From: Lactobacillus selangorensis
GTDB taxonomy: Bacteria > Bacillota > Bacilli > Lactobacillales > Lactobacillaceae
DNA: 64,000 bases
Direction of reading: 5' to 3'
Assembly (NCBI RefSeq): GCF_001437205.1
Contig: NZ_JQAZ01000007.1
Location: forward strand, 1-64,000
Both the position numbers and the translations under genes were made by a program. Shown piece after piece: positions 26,301 to 32,813 of the stretch (the stretch's first letter is position 1; the number at the start of each line of letters is the position of its first letter). The notes below the pieces were generated by a model. The model searched no databases and was not told the DNA's origin. It was given only the letters and a program-made list of their open reading frames with translations.

Positions 26301-26711
26301 GGTGTTTTGGAGCTCTGCCAAGCCACTCTTATAGTACTCGAGCGACTCTTTAGCACGATCTGACTGCCCACGCATGGACTCCAAGCGTTTTGAAGCCGAC
26401 GCGATATCCTTGCCATACTTGGCAAATTTATCAGCACCGTCAGCCGTAGAAGCGTCGAGCTGGCTTTGTTCAGACCGCAAGCGCTGGATATACTGTTCTT
26501 GCGCTTGCATAGCCCGGCCTAAGCCGTCTACCTTAGCAGTTGCGGCGGCGGTAGCATCACCAGCAGACCGAAGTTCGGCTTGCTGTGCCTTCCATGAATT
26601 CGTGAGGGCAGATACAGAGTCGCGGAGTTGTCGCAAGCTGGTCGTGGATTCGACCGTGCCGTTTAAGGACACATGTGCCGCGATCTCACGTCCCGGAATA
26701 TTTCCTGCCAT
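20319..26711 (-). CDS. Tape measure protein with NlpC/P60 and lytic transglycosylase domains
   Basis: 2130 aa. Residues 1-360 are coiled coil. The TP901-type core follows (~390-640, for example GLEADKAGTGLRKAINSLI), then membrane-like glycine/alanine-rich segments (~790-980), then a very long Lys/Ala-rich helical region (~1080-1520) with KK-x-x repeats. Near 1725-1835 is an NlpC/P60 domain (GPDSFDCSGLVMYSL with the catalytic Cys, and NDEHIGVYAG with the His). Near 1915-2015 is a goose-type or Slt-like transglycosylase domain (IGQHESNWQNTVNNWD, PSAGWFQMIKTTF). The protein sets tail length and probably opens peptidoglycan during injection. AAGGAGG is eight bases before the ATG. Confidence 0.9.
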   Translation of the reverse strand: MAGNIPGREIAAHVSLNGTVESTTSLRQLRDSVSALTNSWKAQQAELRSAGDATAAATAKVDGLGRAMQAQEQYIQRLRSEQSQLDASTADGADKFAKYGKDIASASKRLESMRGQSDRAKESLEYYKSGLAELQNTMRNSNQIAETHIKYLRATGQEDRANAEETKNLEDKIKSLNDIRNVEVSKLTRVAVESGKDSRAYADQRSKVNELGADIAKSNTKLDELTSSLSKNRSTLENMTSVSDSYVNMLRAQKKAHEADVVELKNLHSQYGQMKSVYSGEVEELGKIKSKSGETSDAYAKQATKVNELGTKMAETTGKIKDLDLAAGGTPLALAKMKDSMSHVKGGLSDVKNSISSTISKFKGLALGAGVAAAGVGAAFMKSTEAAKTLDNTFREVTNLAVTGGEKQSEALKNVALMEQDTSKYSKEYNESQKNIAAGYEDLVKRGYTSQQALGAMKSELQAAKASGDGFSDVVSVASQSLEAFGLKTDSVTGMTKNTKKVVNELAYAADATSTGFSDLGVGMSYVGSTAHQAGFSLSETASAMGILSNNGLEADKAGTGLRKAINSLISPTKSGTEALQSLGLTTKDFTDQNGNMKSMTDIFGTLNGKMADMTKTQRTDIFHALFGTTGQQAGLILQENAKQLGELNNKVADSTKNNYVGKLASQNMKSAQNELGKLKMTATDLGMTFAKSVLPYVSQTAEKLATEMNTKEFSDGVHDLSDGLANAAKHAADFFGYLIKHADDLGGITSSIFTIAGELAKGVWDDFATTMKIIGTAMGLTSSNAKDAKDPLHTVNETLKAIASHKKGVEAVGAAVGAIWAVGKVTKFITALGEAKRAMVELGIVSKATGGDMSTGVGNATKAAETTAKTAETAGTAETAGTAGEAAAGAAEATGSVSKLATLGKGALSGAKGFAPVAALGSLVDLIGINNKNKGEKIGTASGNLAGGLGGAAGGAAIGSVIPGAGTLVGGALGAAGGALGSMGGSKLGGELGKQVQKAFDGSFKPTAKKVAVKPEMSKLAKKQYEKDQDDLTNPGRISKATTKIAASYNKMIADLNSSVKKANGKLRPLNTTTYNADMAKLSKAGKAVDKYYKSQTKAGTEHLKVLLKNGDITQKQYDKDVKKLTDSNNKKAQSAKDNDTNMSKLLTEYYKQTSKTTETWDSKILQDEQLYGKKSTQVQKDKAAKKKALQTDESTYTDKMNDLEKNSNDKMTKSLKTSSNNQVEILKYLKDNATKLSKAKREATVKDAASEASSVISNAKKLRKSTVAEANSKYRETVNAAKKEYQENGTISYKQYKDIVKKAQDTRNASKKSANDKYTDAVSAARKEYSKTVKLATKKETDIVNAAKKQRDQAEQAAKDEMNKTIAAAKKKYTGNSDYAKRQRNEVTIEAGREHDKAVEAAKDKYKKTTKSAKSQRDDITSYAEDQRKKTIDKADDQKKQVTADAEVQRKETSQSAKDQKDEVTSESNDQKNAVNDNADKTKSHMNSVWEGITKTVGGWLGGIAHSLNTSAKHQNDSFKAYGGSGSTLATNIPEKYPAKQYATGTGIFSDIRKAITKPTFAMLNDGNDSPETGNREIAFMPDGGIFTPNVPRWKGMLPAGTEVANATESKFLAPLLGLEHFDTGTGILQSVKNFFGGAGSWFKGIWGSMKDKISAASNILKNSDKSWGSVFSVDTKLPGAVAQNLAGATQKNFNKAGSSWWKEAWNQINGAIDGTDGGAASGLLAAVEKYGNGKPYVWGAVGPDSFDCSGLVMYSLKKAFNILYPHFSGSQIAKATSISKGDLKKGDLIGNDEHIGVYAGGDKYYSAMSPSSKPNIGMSPISTFPGTPKYGRVQGIPDADEDKSKDKDTTKSTGLSALVHKELGPGVFDWIAKNLAPLMESDEGAGISGFGGAATPSEAKDVIKKAMKIAGVSGNDWLNGMEIIGQHESNWQNTVNNWDSNAKAGNPSAGWFQMIKTTFDSNAMPGYTSWRTPLDQAIAVIRYVKTRYGGIGNVPGVKSIANGGPYLPYENGGLIDKEQLIHVAENNQPEAVIPLSQMKASRGYELLGKVAAMFATRDGVQTQQTAPAASTSKMEQLLDRNNKLMEMLVNVNDSQLDAMKSTPSGNGYDALLTQMGKSKKLKMNQAL

Positions 26712-26716
26712 TTACT

Positions 26717-26992
26717 TTACCTCCTTCCTTGCTTAGTTTCGCCGTTACCTAAACCAAGCGACCGTACAAGCGACATCGGATCGACAGGCCGTTCTTCAGG
26801 CGACTTAGCGGCTAAAACGCGGTTCATGTTGAAGTAGTCTTCCTTCTCATACTCGCTAGGTGAGATGTGGAGATAGATCAGTGCTTCTTTTTCGTTGAAA
26901 TCAAGATCGGCGAGCATGCCGTCCAGCTCGAATAGTCTTCTTCGCGGGCTGACTTTTTTCAGGCTTGACTTCTTCGTCGCGCCCCTTTCCAT
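26717..26992 (-). CDS. Tail assembly chaperone, frameshift extension (GT-type)
   Basis: The 91-codon frame overlaps the end of the 130-aa gene and lacks a credible start. Its meaningful part (from about LFELDGMLADLDFNEKEALIYL) is the T-domain of a G/GT chaperone pair that binds the tape measure. It is expected to be made as a C-terminal extension of the upstream protein by programmed frameshifting, within 26901-27001. Unusually, the downstream frame is +1 (equal to -2) relative to the first gene. The likely slip site is an A6 tract (26954-26959). Confidence 0.72.
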   Translation of the reverse strand: MERGATKKSSLKKVSPRRRLFELDGMLADLDFNEKEALIYLHISPSEYEKEDYFNMNRVLAAKSPEERPVDPMSLVRSLGLGNGETKQGRR

Positions 26993-27293
26993 TCGTCCAA
27001 ATCATCGTTGTGACATAGGACACGAATTGGGTGAATTTTTCGGCCGGCAAGCTATCAAGTGTGTCGCGTTCTTTTTCACTTAAGCCGAGGATATCAGTCA
27101 AAGCGTCAAGCGGCTTTTGCATTGCTTCATACATGATCTCGATGACTTCATCGTCAGACATACCTTCACTGATAGTGTCATAGCGCGCCATAGCGCGGTT
27201 GGCGCTCACGATAAGACGTACAATCTTGTGAGTAGGCGTAATAAAAATGGGCCGTTTCAGGCCCACGTCACGCGTATCAATACGAATTTTCAT
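26901..27293 (-). CDS. Tail assembly chaperone (G-type)
   Basis: 130 aa, helical, with a positively charged C-terminus (KKTIRAGRHARRS). It is located between the major tail protein and the tape measure gene, the invariant place for the G chaperone in siphoviruses. It helps load the tape measure into the growing tail tube. Its 3' end overlaps the T-frame for 92 bases, which is where a ribosomal frameshift would fuse the two. Confidence 0.75.
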   Translation of the reverse strand: MKIRIDTRDVGLKRPIFITPTHKIVRLIVSANRAMARYDTISEGMSDDEVIEIMYEAMQKPLDALTDILGLSEKERDTLDSLPAEKFTQFVSYVTTMIWTNGKGRDEEVKPEKSQPAKKTIRAGRHARRS

Positions 27294-27313
27294 AAATTAA
27301 ACCTCCATTTAAA

Positions 27314-27973
27314 TTAGGCTGTTTGCCCGTCTGTAGGATCATTACCGGAGATCATACCAAAGCCTGGGATTTCTTTTTCGGTTGCACCGGGGAACACTTC
27401 GTTCATCATCGCAGCACTATCGAAGCCGGTATCTGCACCATAGAACACGCCATAAGCGGCACCATCGGAAGCACGAGCGATTGAAGTATAAGTCATCGAA
27501 TCGTTCGTTTCTTGGGCACTTTGGTTGTTTGTTTGTACGTTATAGCTTGGAAGTGACACGTTACCGTTGAAGAAGCTGAAGAACACACCGAAATCATCGT
27601 CAAGTGAATCTGTAGCGATGAGCAAAGCCAAGTCAGGTAAGTTTGTTTTGTTATACTGCAAGGCCATGCCTTTACCATTGGCAACACGGCCTAAGCACTT
27701 GTCTAAGATATCGTGTGGCAAGTCATTAGCACCGAGTGTTACGGTCGGTTCTGCGGCGCCTGTGGACGTATAAGCCACACCGTTAGAACCGTATTTCTTA
27801 GTGACGGTACCTGTAAGGTTCGCCATGTTGGCGGTCGTAGCACCTTTTGATGTTCTTAAATCAGCGATAAATACGCCGGATTCTGTCAATCCAGCGTCTT
27901 TACCGGAGATGACTTGATGTGTTTTGGGATCAAGTAAAGCGAGTGCAAATGCACGTAAACCTACTGTTGCCAT
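27314..27973 (-). CDS. Major tail (tube) protein
   Basis: 219 aa, beta-rich, no cysteine-rich or membrane parts. It resembles the phi13-type major tail proteins: an N-terminal MATVGLRAFALALLDP, then GTVTKKYGSNGVAYTSTG, and a late segment FFSFFNGNVSLPSYNVQT. GGAGG precedes the ATG. It lies between head-tail connectors and the tail chaperones, as expected for the tube subunit. Confidence 0.85.
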   Translation of the reverse strand: MATVGLRAFALALLDPKTHQVISGKDAGLTESGVFIADLRTSKGATTANMANLTGTVTKKYGSNGVAYTSTGAAEPTVTLGANDLPHDILDKCLGRVANGKGMALQYNKTNLPDLALLIATDSLDDDFGVFFSFFNGNVSLPSYNVQTNNQSAQETNDSMTYTSIARASDGAAYGVFYGADTGFDSAAMMNEVFPGATEKEIPGFGMISGNDPTDGQTA

Positions 27974-28000
27974 AGTTTTTTCCTCCTATATAAAAAAGGA

Positions 28001-28363
28001 CTAAAGCTTCCGCTTAGTCCTCTGAAATTGAAATATTTTCGTCAATTGATTTGTGTCGGGGTCAAGCGTTGACCCCGGCGAGTATATGCAGTACCACTTA
28101 TGAGCTTCGAAAAGTCCGGTAAGCTGGTCTTCTAAGTCCTCCGTGTTCACAGTGTTGCCCGAACCGTAGTAGACATTGACGCCCACGGCCTGAAGCTTCT
28201 TCGTAGACCGATCACTACCATAGCTGACCGGCAAGTCACGGATTTCAGTGATACAAACGATGTTCGATTCTAAGTCGTCCTGATACTTGGACGGTATCGC
28301 TCGTGGGAAAACAAAGTCGATACCGTCAAGCTTCGCGGTCTGCACCATACGGACGCAATCCAT
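28001..28363 (-). CDS. Tail component, DUF806 family
   Basis: About 120 aa. It matches DUF806 minor tail or tail-terminator-like proteins (ESNIVCITEIRDLPVSYGSD, then VNVYYGSG and FEAHKWYCIYSPGSTLDPDT). These act at the head-tail junction. The start is uncertain. ATG 28363 has GGAGGTGG rather far upstream, and a non-ATG codon closer to that site may be used instead. It follows the HK97 gp10-like gene by seven bases. Confidence 0.75.
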   Translation of the reverse strand: MDCVRMVQTAKLDGIDFVFPRAIPSKYQDDLESNIVCITEIRDLPVSYGSDRSTKKLQAVGVNVYYGSGNTVNTEDLEDQLTGLFEAHKWYCIYSPGSTLDPDTNQLTKIFQFQRTKRKL

Positions 28364-28370
28364 TACATAG

Positions 28371-28769
28371 CTAATCGAGACCACCTCCCACGATCGTGTA
28401 GTAAGCGGCGGCCTCGGCTTCTTGAGCGGCGACAAGGGCTTCATCGACAGTCTTATCAAAGAAGTGCGTAGCACTCATCTTCTTAGTCCCATCGTTCAAA
28501 AATCGTGCGATATACGCCTTGCTTTTTTTGAAGCCCACATCGGTGTTACCCGTGAAGTTTCCTTCAATGTCGAAGCCCGGTTTATAAGTGATCATATCGG
28601 CTAAATGCTCCGTTTTGTTGCGCTTACTCCGTGGAGTATTGCGTTTCAAAACCTCTGCAAAGGCAGCCGCACCGGCCGATGTGATAACCGCTTTTTGTGC
28701 GGTCGTCAAAGTGACGGCCTTCTTGATATCGTCAAGCCAAGCGTTGAGCCCGTCAAAGTCTTCAGCCAC
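28371..28769 (-). CDS. HK97 gp10-like tail component
   Basis: 132 aa of the HK97-gp10 family, which caps or terminates the tail tube. Typical segments are VLKRNTPRSKRNKTEHLADMI and the later FLNDGTKKMSATHFFDKTVDEAL. The gene overlaps the previous one by eight bases. Confidence 0.83.
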   Translation of the reverse strand: MAEDFDGLNAWLDDIKKAVTLTTAQKAVITSAGAAAFAEVLKRNTPRSKRNKTEHLADMITYKPGFDIEGNFTGNTDVGFKKSKAYIARFLNDGTKKMSATHFFDKTVDEALVAAQEAEAAAYYTIVGGGLD

Positions 28770-29109
28770 GCTTCTTCACCGCCTTCAGTGTCACAACGTC
28801 AAAAGAGTTGTGAGCGTTGTCCGAGTCGGGCGCGTAGTCGATGACCTGATAGACTGTCTTATCCACACGGACGTGGCTGTAATTCATAAGCCCCATGTCG
28901 TGACGAACGAAGTAGGCAATTGACTGGCTGACGTCCTGACCGGCTAAGGTGTAGCGCTGATTCTGCGTCAGATGATATAGTCCCGCCCACACTTCGCGGC
29001 CAGTTACGAATTCTTCATGATAGATACCATTATCGTCCGGCACATTGGGCTCGATCGAACCGAATTGGATACGGTAGATCAAGCGCGAAGGATTGATATT
29101 TTTAGCCAT
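28762..29109 (-). CDS. Head-tail joining protein (head closure)
   Basis: 115 aa of the SPP1 gp16/HK97 adaptor type: LIYRIQFGSIEPNVPDDNG, EFVTGREVWAGLYHL and a basic C-terminus. It plugs the portal-connector. ATG 29109 was chosen. The longer frame runs inside the connector gene. It overlaps that gene by eight bases. Confidence 0.78.
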   Translation of the reverse strand: MAKNINPSRLIYRIQFGSIEPNVPDDNGIYHEEFVTGREVWAGLYHLTQNQRYTLAGQDVSQSIAYFVRHDMGLMNYSHVRVDKTVYQVIDYAPDSDNAHNSFDVVTLKAVKKRG

Positions 29110-29428
29110 CTTGCTCACTCTTTTCACGTTGGACGCGGCTATACTCGCCACGAAGCTGACCGATAATGCTATTAGATACGAGGTTGACCTGATTTGACAC
29201 GCTAGGTGTCGCAGCAGACCGACGCTCATAGTAAGCACTAGCAATCGCAAGGGTCGCAGTGTCGTATAAGTCGGACACGTTCGGACGGGCGTAGAATTCC
29301 ACGTCATCGGTGCCAACGGCATTTTTTATCCAACTTTGCGCGGCTGATAGAAAGCCAGTCAGCAGTTTGTCGTCGGCTTCACTATCCAAGCGGAGCGAGT
29401 TCTTCAGATCGTCAAGCGTTGCCGTCAT
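29102..29428 (-). CDS. Head-tail connector, gp6-like
   Basis: 108 aa, helical, of the HK97 gp6-like connector family: it begins MTATLDDLKNSLRLDSEADD and has LLTGFLSAAQSWIKNAVG. Subunits form a ring under the portal. It follows the capsid gene by 15 bases. Confidence 0.83.
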   Translation of the reverse strand: MTATLDDLKNSLRLDSEADDKLLTGFLSAAQSWIKNAVGTDDVEFYARPNVSDLYDTATLAIASAYYERRSAATPSVSNQVNLVSNSIIGQLRGEYSRVQREKSEQDG

Positions 29429-29443
29429 CAGACCTCACCTCGC

Positions 29444-30658
29444 TTACTTAGTTGACGCAGATGTAGTCGCTGTACCGGCTGACGGTGTCATATCCGCGAT
29501 CTTTGAGAAAGTAGCATATACGACAGCTTCTTGGTCCCAAAGAGTGACGTCAAAACGGTCGATAAAGCGAATCTTTGTTTGATCGTGTTCGAAGGCACCC
29601 GCACCGATATTTGTTGAAAGTAAGCTCATTTGTTCGCGGTCCCAAAGCTTTACGGCTTGTTTTAAGTCCCCGATATAGAGCGGGAAGTTAGCCCCATCTT
29701 TTGGCAACCATTTGTCAGAAATAACTACGACAGGCTTTCCACCGAGCGTTTTTTGAGTTGGTTGTTTTGGATCTGGTTGTAAAGCGTAGCGGCCTTCGGC
29801 GTCCTTGACGTGATCTAAAATATCGAAACCACTTTGGTTTGTGATGTAGATAGAAGTTGCCGCGATCATTGGATCGAGATTGACATTTGCAATCGTCTTA
29901 ATGTCGTCAATTGTCGTAACAGCTTTTTTCTGTGCGGCTGGCAAGGTACCTAAAACGGACAAAATCTTTGTGTTACGTGTGATCGTAGACTTCTTAGCGA
30001 TCCACTGATTAAGGTATGCAAGGATATCTTCGGCGGTGTCCTTGAGCAAAGTATTTGTAAGCGTCAAGATGTCACTATAGCGTGCGATCAAGTACTTGAC
30101 CAAGTGGAAGCTTGGTTCATCAGAGTCAGGAATCAAAGCGTCTTCGGCGTCTAAGTTATCCATTGGCTTGATGTCGCTTAAGGATTCCATGACGCGTGAG
30201 CCGGACTTAGTACCGACCTTTTGGACGTCAACGTACTGTTCCAAAGAGTTGAATTGGCGCTTCAGCAAGTTGATAGTCGTTTGCACATCTTGAGGGATCG
30301 TTAAGCCGATACCGTTGCCGTTTTCATCCAAGTCAGACTTCAATTCGTTGACGATCTTTGGGTCGCCTTGAACCATATCGACGAAATCACGAACGAATTT
30401 TTGTTTCAAATTCTTTTCTTCGTGATTTAAAGGTTCTTTGTTTTTTTTGTCGCTTACCGCTTCGGCAGCGCGTGCGGCGTCGAGTTGGTTCTTAGCCAAG
30501 TCCCGCTTGCTTTCTGCAGTGGCGATTTCTTTTTGAACGTTTTTGACATCGTCTTCCGTGGCGTTGTCATCCACGAGCATGCGATTTGCCTTGGCGTTTA
30601 AGTCAGAGACCTTTTGCCCGGCAGTGATCCATGTGTTATTTAATTCATCAATGGTCAT
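29444..30658 (-). CDS. Major capsid protein, HK97 fold
   Basis: 404 aa. The first ~115 residues are a charged coiled coil (scaffold-like delta domain) probably removed by the protease encoded next door. The rest is the HK97 shell fold, with ISDKWLPKDGANFPLYIGDLKQAVKLWDR in the expected C-terminal position. It lies between the ClpP-type protease and the connector genes. The predicted cleavage point near residue 115-130 is inference. Confidence 0.88.
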   Translation of the reverse strand: MTIDELNNTWITAGQKVSDLNAKANRMLVDDNATEDDVKNVQKEIATAESKRDLAKNQLDAARAAEAVSDKKNKEPLNHEEKNLKQKFVRDFVDMVQGDPKIVNELKSDLDENGNGIGLTIPQDVQTTINLLKRQFNSLEQYVDVQKVGTKSGSRVMESLSDIKPMDNLDAEDALIPDSDEPSFHLVKYLIARYSDILTLTNTLLKDTAEDILAYLNQWIAKKSTITRNTKILSVLGTLPAAQKKAVTTIDDIKTIANVNLDPMIAATSIYITNQSGFDILDHVKDAEGRYALQPDPKQPTQKTLGGKPVVVISDKWLPKDGANFPLYIGDLKQAVKLWDREQMSLLSTNIGAGAFEHDQTKIRFIDRFDVTLWDQEAVVYATFSKIADMTPSAGTATTSASTK

Positions 30659-30670
30659 GTGTGACCCTCC

Positions 30671-31411
30671 TTATTTTTTGTGCATTAAAATAGCCAGTTT
30701 CTTCTGTAAGTTAGAAGAAGCTGGCTGTTCAGTGTTTTGCGGTTCTGGCTCGTCGGTTTGCAATTCTGGATTGTTGGCTTGCGGTACGGCGCTATTTTTC
30801 AGCAAGGATTTAAATTTATCCAAGCCATCGCGACTCAAAATTGGCGCGGCAGAGTTGATAAACTGCGGTGCTTTGCTGTTTTCAAACATGATTGCGTCGG
30901 CAAAGTGGTTATCGACTGCTTCTTGAGCGGTCATCCAAGTTTCCCTATTCATCATATTGAGTAAGTCCGTATCACTCATGCCGGTCTTTGCGACATAGGC
31001 ATTTACAATCGAGCCATTGACTTTCTTGATCATATCCGAAGTCTTATCAAACGCGTTGTAATCGCCTTGCGCGATCGTTTGCGCGTTGTGGATCATGATC
31101 ATCGCTGTCGGTGCAATATTGACTGTATCTCCTGCCATCGCGATAACGCTAGCGGCACTAGCGGCCATTCCTTGAATGTTGACCGTTACGTGGCCTTGAT
31201 ACCCACGAATTGCGGAGTAAATCTCGCTTGCAGCAAACACATCACCGCCTGGACTAGCGACATTTACCGTCACATCTTGTCCGTTAGCGTTTTGAAGTTG
31301 CTGCTTGATTTTGCTCGGATATACAGCACCAATGCCGAAGTAGTCATAGAAAAAGCCGGTGTCGTTATCCACGATCTCGGCAGTTACATCAATAACTTCC
31401 TGTTCCCCCAT
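30671..31411 (-). CDS. Head maturation protease, ClpP-like
   Basis: 246 aa. The ClpP-type serine protease core covers residues ~15-180. The nucleophile is in GMAASAAS (S85) and the catalytic His in IMIHNA (H108), with SPGGDVFAASEIY as the substrate-strand motif at 53-65. The C-terminal ~55 residues are a Q/P/E-rich tail. It trims capsid and scaffold parts during head assembly. ATG 31411 was chosen because CGAAAGGAGG precedes it. The gene overlaps the portal gene by 23 bases. Confidence 0.88.
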   Translation of the reverse strand: MGEQEVIDVTAEIVDNDTGFFYDYFGIGAVYPSKIKQQLQNANGQDVTVNVASPGGDVFAASEIYSAIRGYQGHVTVNIQGMAASAASVIAMAGDTVNIAPTAMIMIHNAQTIAQGDYNAFDKTSDMIKKVNGSIVNAYVAKTGMSDTDLLNMMNRETWMTAQEAVDNHFADAIMFENSKAPQFINSAAPILSRDGLDKFKSLLKNSAVPQANNPELQTDEPEPQNTEQPASSNLQKKLAILMHKK

Positions 31412-32585
31412 CTGGTTCACCTCCTTTCGATGTTTTTTCTGTTGCTGGCGGAATGATAGGTTTCCCGGCACTAAGTGCGGCGTCGATATCTTGCTGGGTC
31501 AGCACATCGGAGTTAGACCGTAGAAGGATCTCTTGAGCTAACTCACTTGAGATAATACCGTCCAGCCGTAGTCCACGTACGCGTTTCTCAAGCCGCGAGC
31601 CGTCTATGTCGATGATCTGCTTCACATCAACACTCACATCAGAGTGCAGCTTGTTTTCCAGCTCACTTACGACCGGCTCACTGTAGCGCCCGATCGTGGT
31701 GTTATACTGCTGAATTACTTGTTCGATGTTTGAATGCTCGGACTCGGTCCCAGTCATATCCTTCGGAACGTGGTAGACCTTTGAGATCTGATCGCCAGTC
31801 CAGTCCGTGGAGTCGAGAAGCTTCGATACGTCCGTTTTGATTTCAAGCGGCACATAGTCTTCGAGATCATCGAGGACAAGTGGCCCTGAAGCGCCCTTGT
31901 TGGCGTCCACAAAAGACTGACGTGTGGCCGCTTTCTGGCCGGCGTTCAAAAGTGAACCCTTATTGAGTTTCAAGATACCGGTCGGATTGATCGCACTAGA
32001 TAGCGCGTCACGGGCCAGCGAGTTAGATGAGTCCTGCAAGCTCAATTCCACAGTGAGGGAATAGAGTGGACTCACACCCGTCTTTCCGCCGTTCTTAGAC
32101 ATCAAACGAAAGTGAATCATATCACTTGCCGGAACGTTGGTTTTCATCGCAACGCTAGGTTCGTCAAAAGTGAGGTCATAAACCAGCCCTGACCCATCAT
32201 CGAGTAATTTCACTTGCACTTGCGACGGCCGCAGATACTCGAGATAGAGCGGTGTGCCGTTGATGTTGCGCCAGATATACGCGTACGAATTTCCGTCTAG
32301 CAGTAATTGGGCATACATTGCTTGCCAGAAGGCCGCGCGGTTCGTCAGTGGACTTGGATTATTGATGAGTCCTTGCACTGATTTTTTCGCGCTGTTGAAG
32401 TCGGCCCGTGCTAAGTCAGAGCTGATCAGAGAGATGACCGCGTACAAGTCAGAGTGTTCGAGGGCCTTGTCAGCCGACACGTAACTCCACGTTTTGCCCG
32501 GATTAAAGAAGTTGATCAAAGCCGGGTCGGAGAGTGACACGGTCTGACTAGCGTCGACCAAATTTTTCATTTTCCTAAAAAACAC
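31389..32585 (-). CDS. Portal protein, HK97 family
   Basis: 398 aa. Typical HK97-portal segments are DLYAVISLISSDLARADF near 45, SYAYIWRNINGTPLYLEYLRP near 98 and the stem region with MTGTESEHSNIEQVIQQY near 275. The dodecameric portal is the DNA gate at one capsid vertex. The start is a GTG at 32585 with AAAGGAGG ten bases upstream, overlapping the stop codon of the small membrane gene by one base. Confidence 0.88.
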   Translation of the reverse strand: MFFRKMKNLVDASQTVSLSDPALINFFNPGKTWSYVSADKALEHSDLYAVISLISSDLARADFNSAKKSVQGLINNPSPLTNRAAFWQAMYAQLLLDGNSYAYIWRNINGTPLYLEYLRPSQVQVKLLDDGSGLVYDLTFDEPSVAMKTNVPASDMIHFRLMSKNGGKTGVSPLYSLTVELSLQDSSNSLARDALSSAINPTGILKLNKGSLLNAGQKAATRQSFVDANKGASGPLVLDDLEDYVPLEIKTDVSKLLDSTDWTGDQISKVYHVPKDMTGTESEHSNIEQVIQQYNTTIGRYSEPVVSELENKLHSDVSVDVKQIIDIDGSRLEKRVRGLRLDGIISSELAQEILLRSNSDVLTQQDIDAALSAGKPIIPPATEKTSKGGEPDGGTGSY

Positions 32586-32797
32586 TATTTATCACCTCCT
32601 TTCCCGCTATTCGCGCGGTCAAGGATAAAGGCGACAAGGATCAGACTTGCGGCGATCGTAAGACTTCCAAAAAAGCTATCATGACGGAAAATTGCGGTGT
32701 TCCCGATGATCAGACCGGATAAAAAAAGGATCGTCGACAGATAGTCGATGACCCAGATCACTCCTCTTAAGAGCATTTTCTTCAGTTGTTTGACCAC
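32585..32797 (-). CDS. Small phage membrane protein before portal gene
   Basis: 70 aa with two membrane segments (about residues 14-30 and 38-60) and a basic C-terminus. The start is probably GTG 32797 with AAAGGTGG seven bases before it. A longer frame overlaps terL. A short hydrophobic protein between terL and portal is common in these phages. Function unknown. Confidence 0.6.
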   Translation of the reverse strand: MVKQLKKMLLRGVIWVIDYLSTILFLSGLIIGNTAIFRHDSFFGSLTIAASLILVAFILDRANSGKGGDK

Positions 32798-32813
32798 TTT
32801 CTCACCACCTTTT

